Below are positions 8,742 through 16,932 of a stretch of 64,000 nt of DNA, piece after piece. The DNA is from Xylanimonas oleitrophica (GTDB taxonomy: Bacteria; Actinomycetota; Actinomycetes; Actinomycetales; Cellulomonadaceae), in assembly GCF_003244315.1 (NCBI RefSeq), contig NZ_QKWH01000008.1:1-64000 (forward strand), given 5' to 3'. The notes beneath the pieces are model-generated. The model was not told the origin of the DNA. It worked only from the letters and a program-made list of their open reading frames with translations, and searched no databases. Every line of letters starts with the position of its first letter. Within the stretch, counting starts at the first letter, position 1. The position numbers were made by a program, and so were the translations under genes.

Positions 8742-9050
8742 TCACCCTTCGGGGGGCTGCCAGCCGAGGTCGGCGCACCGGGCGAGGAAGCCCTCGACGG
8801 CGGTGGCACGGTCCGGCACCGCGGCGCCGGCCAGCGCCTCCGCGGCGGCCGTGAGCGAGCCGCGACCCGGCTCCGAGAGGGCGTCCTGCGCCGAGGCCAC
8901 CGCGTGGTCGTAGCGCTCGGGGTCGCGCCCACCCGTCTCCCACGCATGGATCGCGGTGCAGGCGTCCTGCTCCGCAGCAGGGGTCCCGCTCGTGCAGGCG
9001 GCGAGACCCAGCAGCACGGCGGGTGCCACCACGACCCTGAGCATCCTCAT
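8742..9050 (-). CDS. Small lipoprotein of unknown function
   Basis: A 102-residue product starting at ATG 9050. A short basic N-terminus, hydrophobic stretch and LAACT lipobox (Cys at about residue 19) indicate lipid attachment at the outer membrane face. The mature part is about 80 residues, helical, Ala-rich, and has one Cys near each end (CTAIHAW and FLARCADLGW). That layout recalls the Cys-bounded domains of the two proteins at 87-1697, although similarity beyond the pattern is not clear. It lies 35 nt downstream of the ABC permease on the same strand and could be co-transcribed with it. No specific function is assignable. Confidence 0.7.
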   Translation of the reverse strand: MRMLRVVVAPAVLLGLAACTSGTPAAEQDACTAIHAWETGGRDPERYDHAVASAQDALSEPGRGSLTAAAEALAGAAVPDRATAVEGFLARCADLGWQPPEG

Positions 9051-9085
9051 CGACGGAAGATAGCGCGGGCGAGGGTGCCGGCGGC

Positions 9086-11785
9086 TCAGTCGACCGTCAC
9101 GGCCTCCAGCACCGGCAGGCGGGCCGCACGCACGGCCGGCCCGATGCTGGCCAGGAGCCCGATCACCACGGCCACACCGAGGACGGCCAGCACCTGCGTC
9201 CAGGGCACGGCCAGGGTGCTCAGACCCTCGTCGGCGAGCACGCCGGGCAGTGCGGCGGCCACGGCCACGCCGGTGGCCACACCCAGCACGGTGCCGTACA
9301 GCGAGATGAGCACGGACTCGATCGCGATGACCCCGGCGAGCTGGAGCCGCCCGAGCCCGACGGCGCGCAGCAGCCCGATCTCGCGGGTCCGTTCCACCAC
9401 GCTCAGGGCCAGCGTGTTGATGATGCCCAGCAGCGCGATGACCACCGAGAGGGCGAGCAGGGCGTAGAGGATGGCCAGCACCTGGTCCACCTGGGCTGCG
9501 ATGGCCGAGAGGGTCTCGGCGTGGTCGCGCACCGTGACCACCAGGAACGGTTCGACGGCGGTCCGCAGCGCGGAGCGCAGCTCGTCCACCGAGGTGCCGT
9601 CGGCGGGGGAGACGTAGGCGGTGCGCACCACCACCTCGGACGCCGGGACCACGGCGTCGAGCACGTCCTCCGGCACCACGAGCCCCTCGGGGACCACCTG
9701 GCTGTCCACGAGGGCACCGACGCGCACCTGCGCCGTGGGGCCGCCGAGGCCAACGCTCAGGGTGTCGCCCACCTGCCAGCCCTGGGCGAGGGCCGTGCGG
9801 CGCAGCACGACGGCCTCGCCGTCGCGCAGGGCTGCGCCAGGATCGCCGTCGAGCCGCGCCGGGTCGAGGGCCGTCTCGAAGAACGTGGGGGGCACGCCCC
9901 ACAGGCGCACCGAGGAGCCGGGGGAGGTGCCGCCGTCAGCCCCGCCGTCAGCCCCGCCGTCAGCCCCGTCGTCGTCCTCGCCGTCAGTCCCGTCGCCGCC
10001 GAGCGTGGCCGCCGTGGCGCCGAAGCGGAGCACGTCCGCCCGGCCCAGCCCGGGGGTGGCGAGGACGGCGTCGACAGCCCCGGCAGGGAGCTGGAACGTG
10101 GCGGAGTCCACGAGCAGCGGGGCGCGGATCTCGTTCTCGACGACGGTCTGCACCGACGCGCGGGTGGAGGCGGCGATGACCCCGGTGCACGCCACCAGGG
10201 CCATGCCGATGAGCAGGGCGCCCGCGGTCGCGGCGGTGCGGCGGGGGCTGCGCATCACGTTGCCGCGCGCGATGCCGCCCAGCGGCCGCAGCAGCCGTGC
10301 TGCGGGGGCCCCGAGCACCCGCAGCACGCCCCGGGCGACGGCGGGCGAGCCGAGCAGCACCCCGGTGAGCAGGAGGCCCGCGCCGACGCCGAGCAGCACC
10401 CGGGGCGACCAGCCGCCGACCCGTGCGTCGAGCCACGTCCAGCCCGTCACGACGCCGTCCACGGAGCCGCCCAGGCGCGAGGCGGCCCACAGCACCACAG
10501 CCCCGGCGGTGGTCAGCAGCACGCCGGCCAGCGCCCGTGCCCGCACGCCGCGCTCGGGGGCGACGTCGTCGCGCATCGCCTGGACGGGCGGGACCAGGGC
10601 GGCCCTGCGGGCGGGCACGGCCGCGGCCGCGAGGCACACGAGCGCGCCCAGCCCCACGGCGGTGGCCACCTGGCCGCCCGAGAGCGGGATCCGCCCGGCG
10701 AGGTCGTAGCCGAACAGGGAGAGCCCGGCACGGATCGCGCGCACCAGGAGCGCCCCGGCCCCGGCGCCGAGCGCGGCCCCCAGGAGGCCGACGGCGAGCG
10801 CCTGCGCCAGCACGGAGGCGAACACCTGGCCGGGGGAGGCGCCGAGGGCGCGCAGCAGCGCGAGCTCCCGCTGCCGCTCGCGCACCGACATGGCGAACGC
10901 GTTGGTGATGATGAAGGCGCCGACGACGAGGGCGATGGCGGCGAACACGAGGAGGAACGTCTGGACGAACCCCAGCACCTGGCGCACGCCCTCGCGCGCC
11001 TCCTCCCGCACCTCGTCCCCGGTCACGGCCTCGGCGCCGGAGCCCGCCGGGAGCGCCTGGGCGACTCGGGCGGCGAGGGCTTCCTCGTCGACCTGCTCGC
11101 CGGGCCGGGCGCGTTCGGCGAACACCGCGACGGACTGCACCTGGCCGTCCGCGGCATAGACGGCGCGGGCCGTGGCCTCGTCGACGCCCACGACGACCGC
11201 CCCGGCGGCGGAGGCCGACAGGCGGAACGTCCCCGAGACGGTGACGGGTCGCGGCTGGTCGCCGAGCACCACCTGGGTGCGGTCGCCGACGCGCAGGCCG
11301 GACGCCTCGACGGCTCCGGCCTCCAGGGCGATCTCGCCCTCGCCGGGCCACCCGCCGTCCGTCAGCACCGTCTGGGGGTCGTCGGGGTCGACGGCCACGG
11401 CGATCGAGGGCGGCCCGGAGGTGACGACGGCGGTGCCGTCGGCGCCCACGAGGACGGCGGGGCCGGAGACGTCCGGCACCGCCCGGTCCACGCCGGGCAG
11501 CGCCGCGACGTCGTCGGCCAGCGCGGCGGGCACGGGGCTGCGGGTGACCTGGCCCGGGGCCGTGCCCGGCTGCGGCGGGCCGGGCTCGGCCTGGGCGGCG
11601 GCGTCCCCGCGCACGTAGACGTCGGCGGTGAGGCTCGTGGCGATGATGTCGTCGAACGTGGCGCCGAGCATGCCCCGGAACGCGAACGTGCCCACCACGA
11701 ACGCGACGCCGAGCATGACGGCGAGCACGGAGAGGCTGAACCGCACCAGGTGCTCGCGCACCCCGCGCACCGCGACCCGGATCAC
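9086..11785 (-). CDS. MacB/FtsX-type ABC transporter permease
   Basis: An 899-residue membrane subunit with two FtsX-type permease units. A membrane helix near the N-terminus is followed by a roughly 220-residue extracytoplasmic MacB-PCD-like domain, a block of three or more helices, further helices mid-protein, a second extracytoplasmic domain, and a final three-helix FtsX block ending in the ExxT-containing tail. The GTG start at 11785 overlaps the stop of the ATPase gene by 4 nt (GTGA), so the two subunits are translationally coupled. The second extracytoplasmic domain carries a Gly/Asp-rich loop encoded by a 12-bp tandem repeat (9931-9966). MacB-type systems do not import; they move lipoproteins, peptides or antibiotics, or transmit force to the periphery. 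The substrate is unknown. Confidence 0.88.
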   Translation of the reverse strand: MIRVAVRGVREHLVRFSLSVLAVMLGVAFVVGTFAFRGMLGATFDDIIATSLTADVYVRGDAAAQAEPGPPQPGTAPGQVTRSPVPAALADDVAALPGVDRAVPDVSGPAVLVGADGTAVVTSGPPSIAVAVDPDDPQTVLTDGGWPGEGEIALEAGAVEASGLRVGDRTQVVLGDQPRPVTVSGTFRLSASAAGAVVVGVDEATARAVYAADGQVQSVAVFAERARPGEQVDEEALAARVAQALPAGSGAEAVTGDEVREEAREGVRQVLGFVQTFLLVFAAIALVVGAFIITNAFAMSVRERQRELALLRALGASPGQVFASVLAQALAVGLLGAALGAGAGALLVRAIRAGLSLFGYDLAGRIPLSGGQVATAVGLGALVCLAAAAVPARRAALVPPVQAMRDDVAPERGVRARALAGVLLTTAGAVVLWAASRLGGSVDGVVTGWTWLDARVGGWSPRVLLGVGAGLLLTGVLLGSPAVARGVLRVLGAPAARLLRPLGGIARGNVMRSPRRTAATAGALLIGMALVACTGVIAASTRASVQTVVENEIRAPLLVDSATFQLPAGAVDAVLATPGLGRADVLRFGATAATLGGDGTDGEDDDGADGGADGGADGGTSPGSSVRLWGVPPTFFETALDPARLDGDPGAALRDGEAVVLRRTALAQGWQVGDTLSVGLGGPTAQVRVGALVDSQVVPEGLVVPEDVLDAVVPASEVVVRTAYVSPADGTSVDELRSALRTAVEPFLVVTVRDHAETLSAIAAQVDQVLAILYALLALSVVIALLGIINTLALSVVERTREIGLLRAVGLGRLQLAGVIAIESVLISLYGTVLGVATGVAVAAALPGVLADEGLSTLAVPWTQVLAVLGVAVVIGLLASIGPAVRAARLPVLEAVTVD
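9931..9966. repeat. 12-bp tandem repeat (x3) inside the ABC permease gene
   Basis: Three identical copies of CGCCGTCAGCCC. On the coding (minus) strand they give a GADG-type repeat in an acidic, Gly-rich loop of the permease's second extracytoplasmic domain. Copy number may vary between strains. Confidence 0.85.
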
Positions 11786-12594
11786 GGGCCGGCACCGTCC
11801 GGGGGCGGCGGGTCGGCGCGGCCCGAGGAGGCAGGGCGGGCACCGCCCGGACCGGCGTCCGCCCCGTCGTCGTCGGCGCCGACGGCCGTCAGGATCTCGC
11901 GGTGGGTGGGGTGGTCGAGGTCGGCGGTGACGCGGCCGTCGGCGAGCATGAGCACACGGTGGGCGTACGCGGCGGCGCGCGGGTCGTGGGTCACCATGAC
12001 GACCGTCTGGCCCAGGTCGTCGACGCTGCGGCGCAGGAACGTCAGCACCTCGCGGGAGGTGCGCGAGTCGAGGTTGCCGGTGGGCTCGTCGGCGAACACC
12101 ACGGCCGGCCGGGACACGAGCGCCCGTGCGCACGCCACGCGCTGCTGCTCGCCGCCGGACATCGCGGCGGGGCGGTGGCCGAGCCGCCCGGCGAGCCCGA
12201 CGGCGGCCACGACCTCGTCGAACCAGGCGCGGTCCACCGGCGTGCGGGCGATGTCGAGGGGCAGCGTGATGTTCTCGGCCGCCGTGAGCGTGGGCACCAG
12301 GTTGTAGGCCTGGAACACGAAGCCCACGCGGGTGCGGCGCAGCCGGGTGAGCTCGCGCTGGCTCATCGAGCTGATCTCGGTGCCGTCGACGACGACGGTG
12401 CCCGACGTCGGCCGGTCGAGCCCGGCCATGCAGTGCATGAGCGTGGACTTGCCGGAGCCGGACGGGCCCATGATCGCCGTCATGCGGCCGCGGGCGAACT
12501 CGACGCTCACACCGTCCAGGGCGCGCACCTGCGCGTCCCCGGTGCCGTAGGTGCGCACGAGGTCGCGGGCCCAGGCCTGTGCGGTGGCCTCCAT
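11782..12594 (-). CDS. ABC transporter ATP-binding protein, MacB/LolD type
   Basis: A 270-residue ATPase partner of the permease at 9086-11785. The motifs are Walker A GPSGSGKST, a Q-loop (FQAYNLVP), the signature SGGEQQRVACARAL, and Walker B VVFADEPTGNLDS. The EPTGNLDS extension is characteristic of the MacB/LolD/FtsE branch. The ATG at 12594 is chosen because it fits the family N-terminus (REL-V-TYG) and lies after a CAGGA RBS. The frame stays open further upstream but runs into the tandem repeats at 12633-12668. The C-terminal tail past the ATPase core is Ala/Gly/Pro-rich. The stop overlaps the permease GTG. Confidence 0.92.
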   Translation of the reverse strand: MEATAQAWARDLVRTYGTGDAQVRALDGVSVEFARGRMTAIMGPSGSGKSTLMHCMAGLDRPTSGTVVVDGTEISSMSQRELTRLRRTRVGFVFQAYNLVPTLTAAENITLPLDIARTPVDRAWFDEVVAAVGLAGRLGHRPAAMSGGEQQRVACARALVSRPAVVFADEPTGNLDSRTSREVLTFLRRSVDDLGQTVVMVTHDPRAAAYAHRVLMLADGRVTADLDHPTHREILTAVGADDDGADAGPGGARPASSGRADPPPPDGAGP

Positions 12595-12632
12595 GCGGCC
12601 ATCCTGACCGCGAGCGCGCCTGGTCGCACGGG

Positions 12633-12668
12633 CCAGCGAGGGTGCCAGCGAGGGTGCCAGCGAGGGTG
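12633..12668. repeat. 12-bp tandem repeat (x3) upstream of the ABC operon
   Basis: Three exact tandem copies of CCAGCGAGGGTG, then a degenerate continuation (about 12669-12695). They lie 39 nt upstream of the ABC ATPase start, inside the roughly 138-bp gap to the TNT-domain gene. They could be a binding array or slippage-prone spacer DNA. Confidence 0.85.
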
Positions 12669-12732
12669 GTTGCAGGGGTGGCGGCACGGGTGGCCACCGG
12701 AGGCGGCGGGCGGGGGCCCGGCCTCCGGGGCC

Positions 12733-13455
12733 TCAGCGGACGGGTGAGACCCGCTCGAGCAGCCCGCGGACCACGAGGTCGCGCACCCCGACGCCCTCCT
12801 GGGCGAGCGTGCAGCGCAGCCCGCCACCGGGCTGCCCGGACCACGGCGCCGCGACCTGGACGTGGACGGCGAGCGGCACCACGGTGCGCAGCGGGTGGTA
12901 CCCGGCCTGCGGGTTCATGGGCGGCAGGGCGCGCGCCTCGAGGGAGGTGCCGTACGGGAAGAGCATGGTGCCGTCCAGCGCGCCGACGCGGTCCAGCAGC
13001 ACCCCCGCGGGCAGCTCGACCCGCAGGGGACCGTGCGCGGCGCGGTGGCGCAGCTCGAAGAGGGCGGGCGCGGCCCTGCCCTCGGCGTCGTCCACCTCGT
13101 GGGGCTGGAGCCGGACCCGCGGCGGGAGCGGACGGTCCAGGTACTGCAGCAGGCGCCGGGCGGCGACGGGCTCGGACGGGCAGCGGGCCAGCACGGTGGT
13201 GTGCCCGTAGTCGACCGTGCTCAGGGCGTACCCGGGGCCGTCCCACGTGACGTGCAGGGCCCCCTCGAGCGGCGCGTCGAGCGCGGACGCCGGGCGCGGG
13301 TCGCCCGGGAGCACCACGGCGGCCTGGGCGACGGCACGGCGGTCCAGCTCGGCGCGCAGGGTCGAGAACGTGGGGCGCCGCACCAGCGGCCGGGCGGACG
13401 GGTCGGACACCCGCGGGCGCGCCACGGATCGCGGGTCACCGATGGGTCCGGTCAT
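12733..13455 (-). CDS. TNT-domain protein (NAD+ glycohydrolase-like)
   Basis: A 240-residue protein whose C-terminal part (about residues 149-237) matches the TNT fold of the M. tuberculosis CpnT toxin, an NAD(P)+ glycohydrolase. The family hallmarks are LLDRxG (Asp155, Arg156), a PYGT turn, RALPP (Arg175), YH (Tyr186, His187), APWxGQPGGG with Gln208, and a closing LVxxGLLERV helix. The His and Gln are at positions expected for the catalytic pocket. This mapping is by pattern, not alignment. Residues 30-125 look like the domain that precedes TNT in stand-alone actinobacterial TNT proteins. There is no signal peptide or secretion domain, so it is probably cytoplasmic. A GGAGG RBS lies just before the ATG at 13455. 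It follows the two-component system and NAD genes on the same strand. Activity is untested. Confidence 0.72.
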   Translation of the reverse strand: MTGPIGDPRSVARPRVSDPSARPLVRRPTFSTLRAELDRRAVAQAAVVLPGDPRPASALDAPLEGALHVTWDGPGYALSTVDYGHTTVLARCPSEPVAARRLLQYLDRPLPPRVRLQPHEVDDAEGRAAPALFELRHRAAHGPLRVELPAGVLLDRVGALDGTMLFPYGTSLEARALPPMNPQAGYHPLRTVVPLAVHVQVAAPWSGQPGGGLRCTLAQEGVGVRDLVVRGLLERVSPVR

Positions 13456-13598
13456 GCGTCCTCCGTGCGACTGGTGGTGCCGGGCGCCGTCAGGCTCCGT
13501 CACCCGCTGCGGCGACGGACCCCACGAACGCGCGGAACCGGGCCGGTGGCGGGAACACGCCGCTGGCGCACGTGCGTCGTGCGGCCGCTGGCCGGTCG

Positions 13599-14342
13599 CT
13601 AGCCGGCGTGGGTGCCGGGCGTGGCCCGCCACCAGTCGTCCGTGTCGTCCGGCCATACCTCGAGCAGGTCGCCCGGCGCGAGCCCCAGGGCGTGCTCGAC
13701 CTCGGCCGGCGTGCTCTCGGCGAGGTACAGCGACAGGGCCCGCGTGATGTCGGCCCAGTAGCCGCGCAGGGTGCTCTCGCCGGTGTGCAGCTCGCGCGCC
13801 AGCCGCCCGTAGCTCAGACCCCGGGCGCGGCCGTGCAGCACCTGGCGCTGGCGCTCGCTCAGCAGCGTGATCGCCCCACGGCGCACCAGCACGTCGAGCA
13901 GGCCGGCCACCGTGGGCGGCACCACGGTGCCACCCCGGGCTGCCTCGACGAAGTCCCGCTCGGCGCGCGCCGTCGGGGCCGACTTGGGCACCATGCCCAC
14001 GGCACCCGCAGCGAGGCACGCTGCCAGCACGAAGGGCCGTTCCTCCTGCGAGTACACGCACACCCGGTACCCGGCCCGGCTCAGAGCGCGGACGGCCGCC
14101 ACGCCCTGCCGCACCCCGGGCTGCGTGCCGTTGGCGAGGTGGAGGTCCAGCAGCACCAGGTCGACCTGGGGCCGGTGCCGCAGCAGCTCCTCGGCGGTCG
14201 CGGCCGAGCGCGTCACCCGCAGGCTCGGCATCAGCAGGCCGATCGCCTCGCGGAACACGGCCGCGTCGTCGACGACGGCGACCGCGGGACGGTCCGCGGC
14301 GTCGGGCGTCGTGGCGGGGGGCCCGCTCGTGCCGGGGCTCAC
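13599..14342 (-). CDS. LuxR/NarL-family response regulator
   Basis: A 247-residue two-component regulator. The receiver domain spans about residues 18-135, with acidic residues Asp25/Asp26, phospho-acceptor Asp66 (LVLLDLHL) and conserved Lys120. A helix-turn-helix of the LuxR type occupies about residues 175-225 (LSERQRQVLHGRARGLS). The C-terminal extension of about 25 residues is acidic and Trp-rich. The GTG start at 14342 overlaps the sensor kinase stop by 4 nt (GTGA), so kinase and regulator are coupled. The targets are not identifiable. The TNT-domain gene begins 143 nt downstream on the same strand and is an obvious candidate. Confidence 0.9.
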   Translation of the reverse strand: MSPGTSGPPATTPDAADRPAVAVVDDAAVFREAIGLLMPSLRVTRSAATAEELLRHRPQVDLVLLDLHLANGTQPGVRQGVAAVRALSRAGYRVCVYSQEERPFVLAACLAAGAVGMVPKSAPTARAERDFVEAARGGTVVPPTVAGLLDVLVRRGAITLLSERQRQVLHGRARGLSYGRLARELHTGESTLRGYWADITRALSLYLAESTPAEVEHALGLAPGDLLEVWPDDTDDWWRATPGTHAG

Positions 14343-15607
14343 CGCAGGCGCCTTCCGGCGTGGGGCTGCCGGGGCGTGCGCGCCCGCCCCGCCGGCGTCG
14401 GGGCCGGTGCCGGGGCCGGCGCCGTCGCCGTGCCGCGGACGGTGACGGTGGTGCCCTCGCCAGGGCGGGAGTCCACGGTGACGTCCATGCCGTGCCGGGT
14501 CAGCTCACCCACCACCACCTCGCGCAGCCCGACGCCGGCGGTCACGGCCGCGGGGTCGAACCCCGCGCCGTCGTCGTGCACGGTGAGCGTCCAGGTGCGG
14601 GCGGCGTCGGCCTCCAGGTGCACGACGACGTGGTCGGCCCCGGCGTGCTCGCGCACGTTGAGCAGGAGGCTGTCCAGGGCGCGCGCGACGGCGTGGGCCC
14701 GCACGGCGTCCACCTCGACGTCGGCGCCGGGCCCCGGCACGCGCTCCACACGCAGGTCCGGGAAGCGGGCGCAGGTCGCGGCGAGGCTGTCGGCCAGGCG
14801 CACGGTGCCCGCGACGTCGTCCCCCGGGACGGGTGCGGGGGCAGGGCGCAGGTAGGAGCGCATCTGCTCGAGCTCGACCATCGCCTGGTCCACCAGCGCC
14901 GAGCGGGCGGCGGGCGGCAGGTCGGGCTCGGTCAGCAGGCGCAGCACGGCGGCGCCGTTGTGCATGACCACCTGGGCACGGCGCTGCTCCTCGCGGCGGG
15001 CGAGCTCGGCGGCACGGGCGCGGGCCTGGTCGGCGTCCTCGCCCACGCGGCGCACGAACGTCAGGACCAGCCTGCACAGCACGGCGTAGACCACGAAGGT
15101 CAGCAGGTTGCCGGCCACCGTGGTGCCGAGCGCGGAGCCCGACACCTCCGAGACCTGGAACAGGTACGCCCCCAGCGCCGCCGGCAGGCCCCACGCGACC
15201 ACGGTGAGGGAGCGCACGGTGGTGGCCGTGATGACCACCGAGAGTGCGTAGCCGGTCTGGAACGCCACCCACGTGCCGACGCGGTGGTCGGGGGCGACCA
15301 CCCAGGCGCTCAGGGCCAGGACGCCGACGGCGATCAGCACGTCGACGGAGACCACCGGGGTCGACAGGGGGCGCCGGGTGACGAGCGCGACGCCGCTGAC
15401 GACGAGCGCGGTGACGGCGGCGACGACCCAGCAGGCCAGGTACAGGGAGGAGCGCGGGGACATGTCGACCCCGAGCCGCAGGGCGGGCACCATCTGCGCG
15501 ACGGTGCCGATCCGCACCCCGGCCACCAGATAGGTGATCGCGCGCTCGACGCCCGCGGTCGTGGTGGGCAGGTGGGCCAGGGACAGGAACCTGGTCCGGA
15601 CGCCCAT
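14339..15607 (-). CDS. Sensor histidine kinase (DesK/LiaS-like)
   Basis: A 422-residue membrane kinase. The ATG at 15607 lies behind a GAGGAGG RBS. The first 200 residues contain about six hydrophobic segments, with no large extracellular domain, which suggests sensing at or in the membrane. A short linker helix leads to the phospho-acceptor region, where His216 sits in VVMHNGAAVLRLL. This resembles the HisKA_3 H-box, although the residue after His is Asn rather than the usual Asp. The C-terminal HATPase_c domain (about 320-405) has the N-box NVREHAGA, the G1 box DDGAGFDP and a G2-like GEGTTV. The Ala/Pro-rich tail is low complexity. It pairs with the regulator encoded immediately downstream. 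Confidence 0.88.
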   Translation of the reverse strand: MGVRTRFLSLAHLPTTTAGVERAITYLVAGVRIGTVAQMVPALRLGVDMSPRSSLYLACWVVAAVTALVVSGVALVTRRPLSTPVVSVDVLIAVGVLALSAWVVAPDHRVGTWVAFQTGYALSVVITATTVRSLTVVAWGLPAALGAYLFQVSEVSGSALGTTVAGNLLTFVVYAVLCRLVLTFVRRVGEDADQARARAAELARREEQRRAQVVMHNGAAVLRLLTEPDLPPAARSALVDQAMVELEQMRSYLRPAPAPVPGDDVAGTVRLADSLAATCARFPDLRVERVPGPGADVEVDAVRAHAVARALDSLLLNVREHAGADHVVVHLEADAARTWTLTVHDDGAGFDPAAVTAGVGLREVVVGELTRHGMDVTVDSRPGEGTTVTVRGTATAPAPAPAPTPAGRARTPRQPHAGRRLR

Positions 15608-15717
15608 GCCCCTCCTCGTCGACCCTGGTGACCGGCCCGCGAGGGCCACGGTCGGGACGTCCCCGGCCGCGCGGACCAGGGTAAGCCCGAGCCCCGGGGA
15701 ACGCCTGAAGGGGCAGG

Positions 15718-16932
15718 TCAGGCCGGCGTCGGGGGAGGCCGGTGGCCGAGGGCGCCGACGGCTCCTGCTGCGGCGGCGAGCGCGCCGGCAAGGCCCTCGG
15801 GGTCGGGGAGCGGTGCGTCGAACGTGAGGCGCACCGCCGTCTGTGCCACCTCGGGCAGCACGCCGAGAGCGGTGAGCACGTGGGACGGTTCGTCGCGCCC
15901 CGCGGCGCAGGCGGAGCCCGACGACGTGAGGACGCCGCCGCGCTCGAGCTCCAGCAGCACCGCCTCCCCGCTGGTGCCGGGGAAGCAGAAGCTGGCGTGG
16001 CCCGGCAGGCGCCCCGCCGCCGTGCCGGTGCCCGCGGCGGGGTGCGGCCCGGTCACCACGGCCCCCGGCACCCGGCGGAGCACTCCCGCCACCAGGGCGT
16101 CCCGGGTGGCCGCGACGTCGGCAGCCCGCGCGCGCCGTCCAGTCAGCCCGGCCAGCGCCGCACCGAGCCCGACGGCGAACGCCACGTTCTCCGTGCCCGA
16201 GCGCCGCCCCCGCTCCTGCCCACCGCCGTGAACCAGCGGTTCCAGCGGGACGCCGGCCCGCACCGCCAGCGCCCCCACGCCCTTCGGCGCCCCGAGCTTG
16301 TGCCCGGACACGCTCACGGCGTCCGCGCCGAGCGCGCGCAGCCCGACGTCGAGCCACGCCGCGGACTGCACGGCGTCGGTGTGCAGCAGCGCCCCTGCCT
16401 CGTGCGCCACGGCCGCCAGCGCCGCGACGTCCTGCACGGTGCCCACCTCGTTGTTCGCGTGGTGCACGCTCACCAGCGCGGTGCCGCCGGGCCCCGCCGG
16501 GCGCAGGGCGGCGCGCAGGGCCGCGGGCGTCACCCGGCCGTCGGGCTCGACGTCCACGAACGTCACCTCGAACCCGTGCCAGCGACGCAGGTGCTCGACC
16601 GACTCCAGCACGGCCTCGTGCTCGATCGCCGTCGTCACCACGTGCCGGGCCCGGGCCGCCCGTCCCCGCGCGGGGTCGACGGCACCCAGCGCCAGCCCCT
16701 TGACCGCCAGGTTGTCCGCCTCGGTGCCGCCCGACGTGAACGTGACCTCGCCCGGCCGGCAGCCCAGCGTGGCCGCCACCTGGGCGCGGGCCGCGACCAG
16801 GGCCTCGGCCGCACGGGAGCCGAGCTCGTGCCGGCTGGACGGGTTGCCGAACTCGCCCGTCAGGTAGGGCCACATGGCCTCGAGCACCTCCCGGCGCACC
16901 GGGGTGGTCGCGGCCGCGTCCAGGTACATCAC
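15718..16932 (-). CDS. Cysteine desulfurase (NifS/IscS family) of the nad cluster
   Basis: A 404-residue PLP enzyme that converts cysteine to alanine and passes sulfur on for Fe-S assembly. Features are the N-terminal YLDAAATTP, the PLP-binding Lys in SGHKLGAPKG, and the active-site Cys in SSGSACAAG, all in normal order and spacing. The GTG at 16932 overlaps the nadC stop by 4 nt; an ATG at 16929 would overlap by 1 nt. Its position at the end of nrtR-nadABC suggests it supplies sulfur for the [4Fe-4S] cluster of quinolinate synthase (NadA), as proposed for NifS homologues in other nad operons. It may also serve general Fe-S or tRNA thiolation. Confidence 0.92.
   Translation of the reverse strand: MMYLDAAATTPVRREVLEAMWPYLTGEFGNPSSRHELGSRAAEALVAARAQVAATLGCRPGEVTFTSGGTEADNLAVKGLALGAVDPARGRAARARHVVTTAIEHEAVLESVEHLRRWHGFEVTFVDVEPDGRVTPAALRAALRPAGPGGTALVSVHHANNEVGTVQDVAALAAVAHEAGALLHTDAVQSAAWLDVGLRALGADAVSVSGHKLGAPKGVGALAVRAGVPLEPLVHGGGQERGRRSGTENVAFAVGLGAALAGLTGRRARAADVAATRDALVAGVLRRVPGAVVTGPHPAAGTGTAAGRLPGHASFCFPGTSGEAVLLELERGGVLTSSGSACAAGRDEPSHVLTALGVLPEVAQTAVRLTFDAPLPDPEGLAGALAAAAGAVGALGHRPPPTPA

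Noticed and set aside
9931..9966. Possible CRISPR or minisatellite element
   Set aside because: Only three contiguous 12-bp units with no spacers, in frame within a gene. The arrays at 12633 and 35364 likewise have no spacers.
9521..12307. 928-codon plus-strand frame opposite the ABC permease
   Set aside because: Gly/His/Gln/Arg-rich shadow translation with no motif; the minus strand has complete ABC permease and ATPase motifs.
12733..13455. TNT-domain protein as a secreted toxin
   Set aside because: No signal peptide, ESX-type WxG domain or long N-terminal delivery region is present in the 240-residue product.
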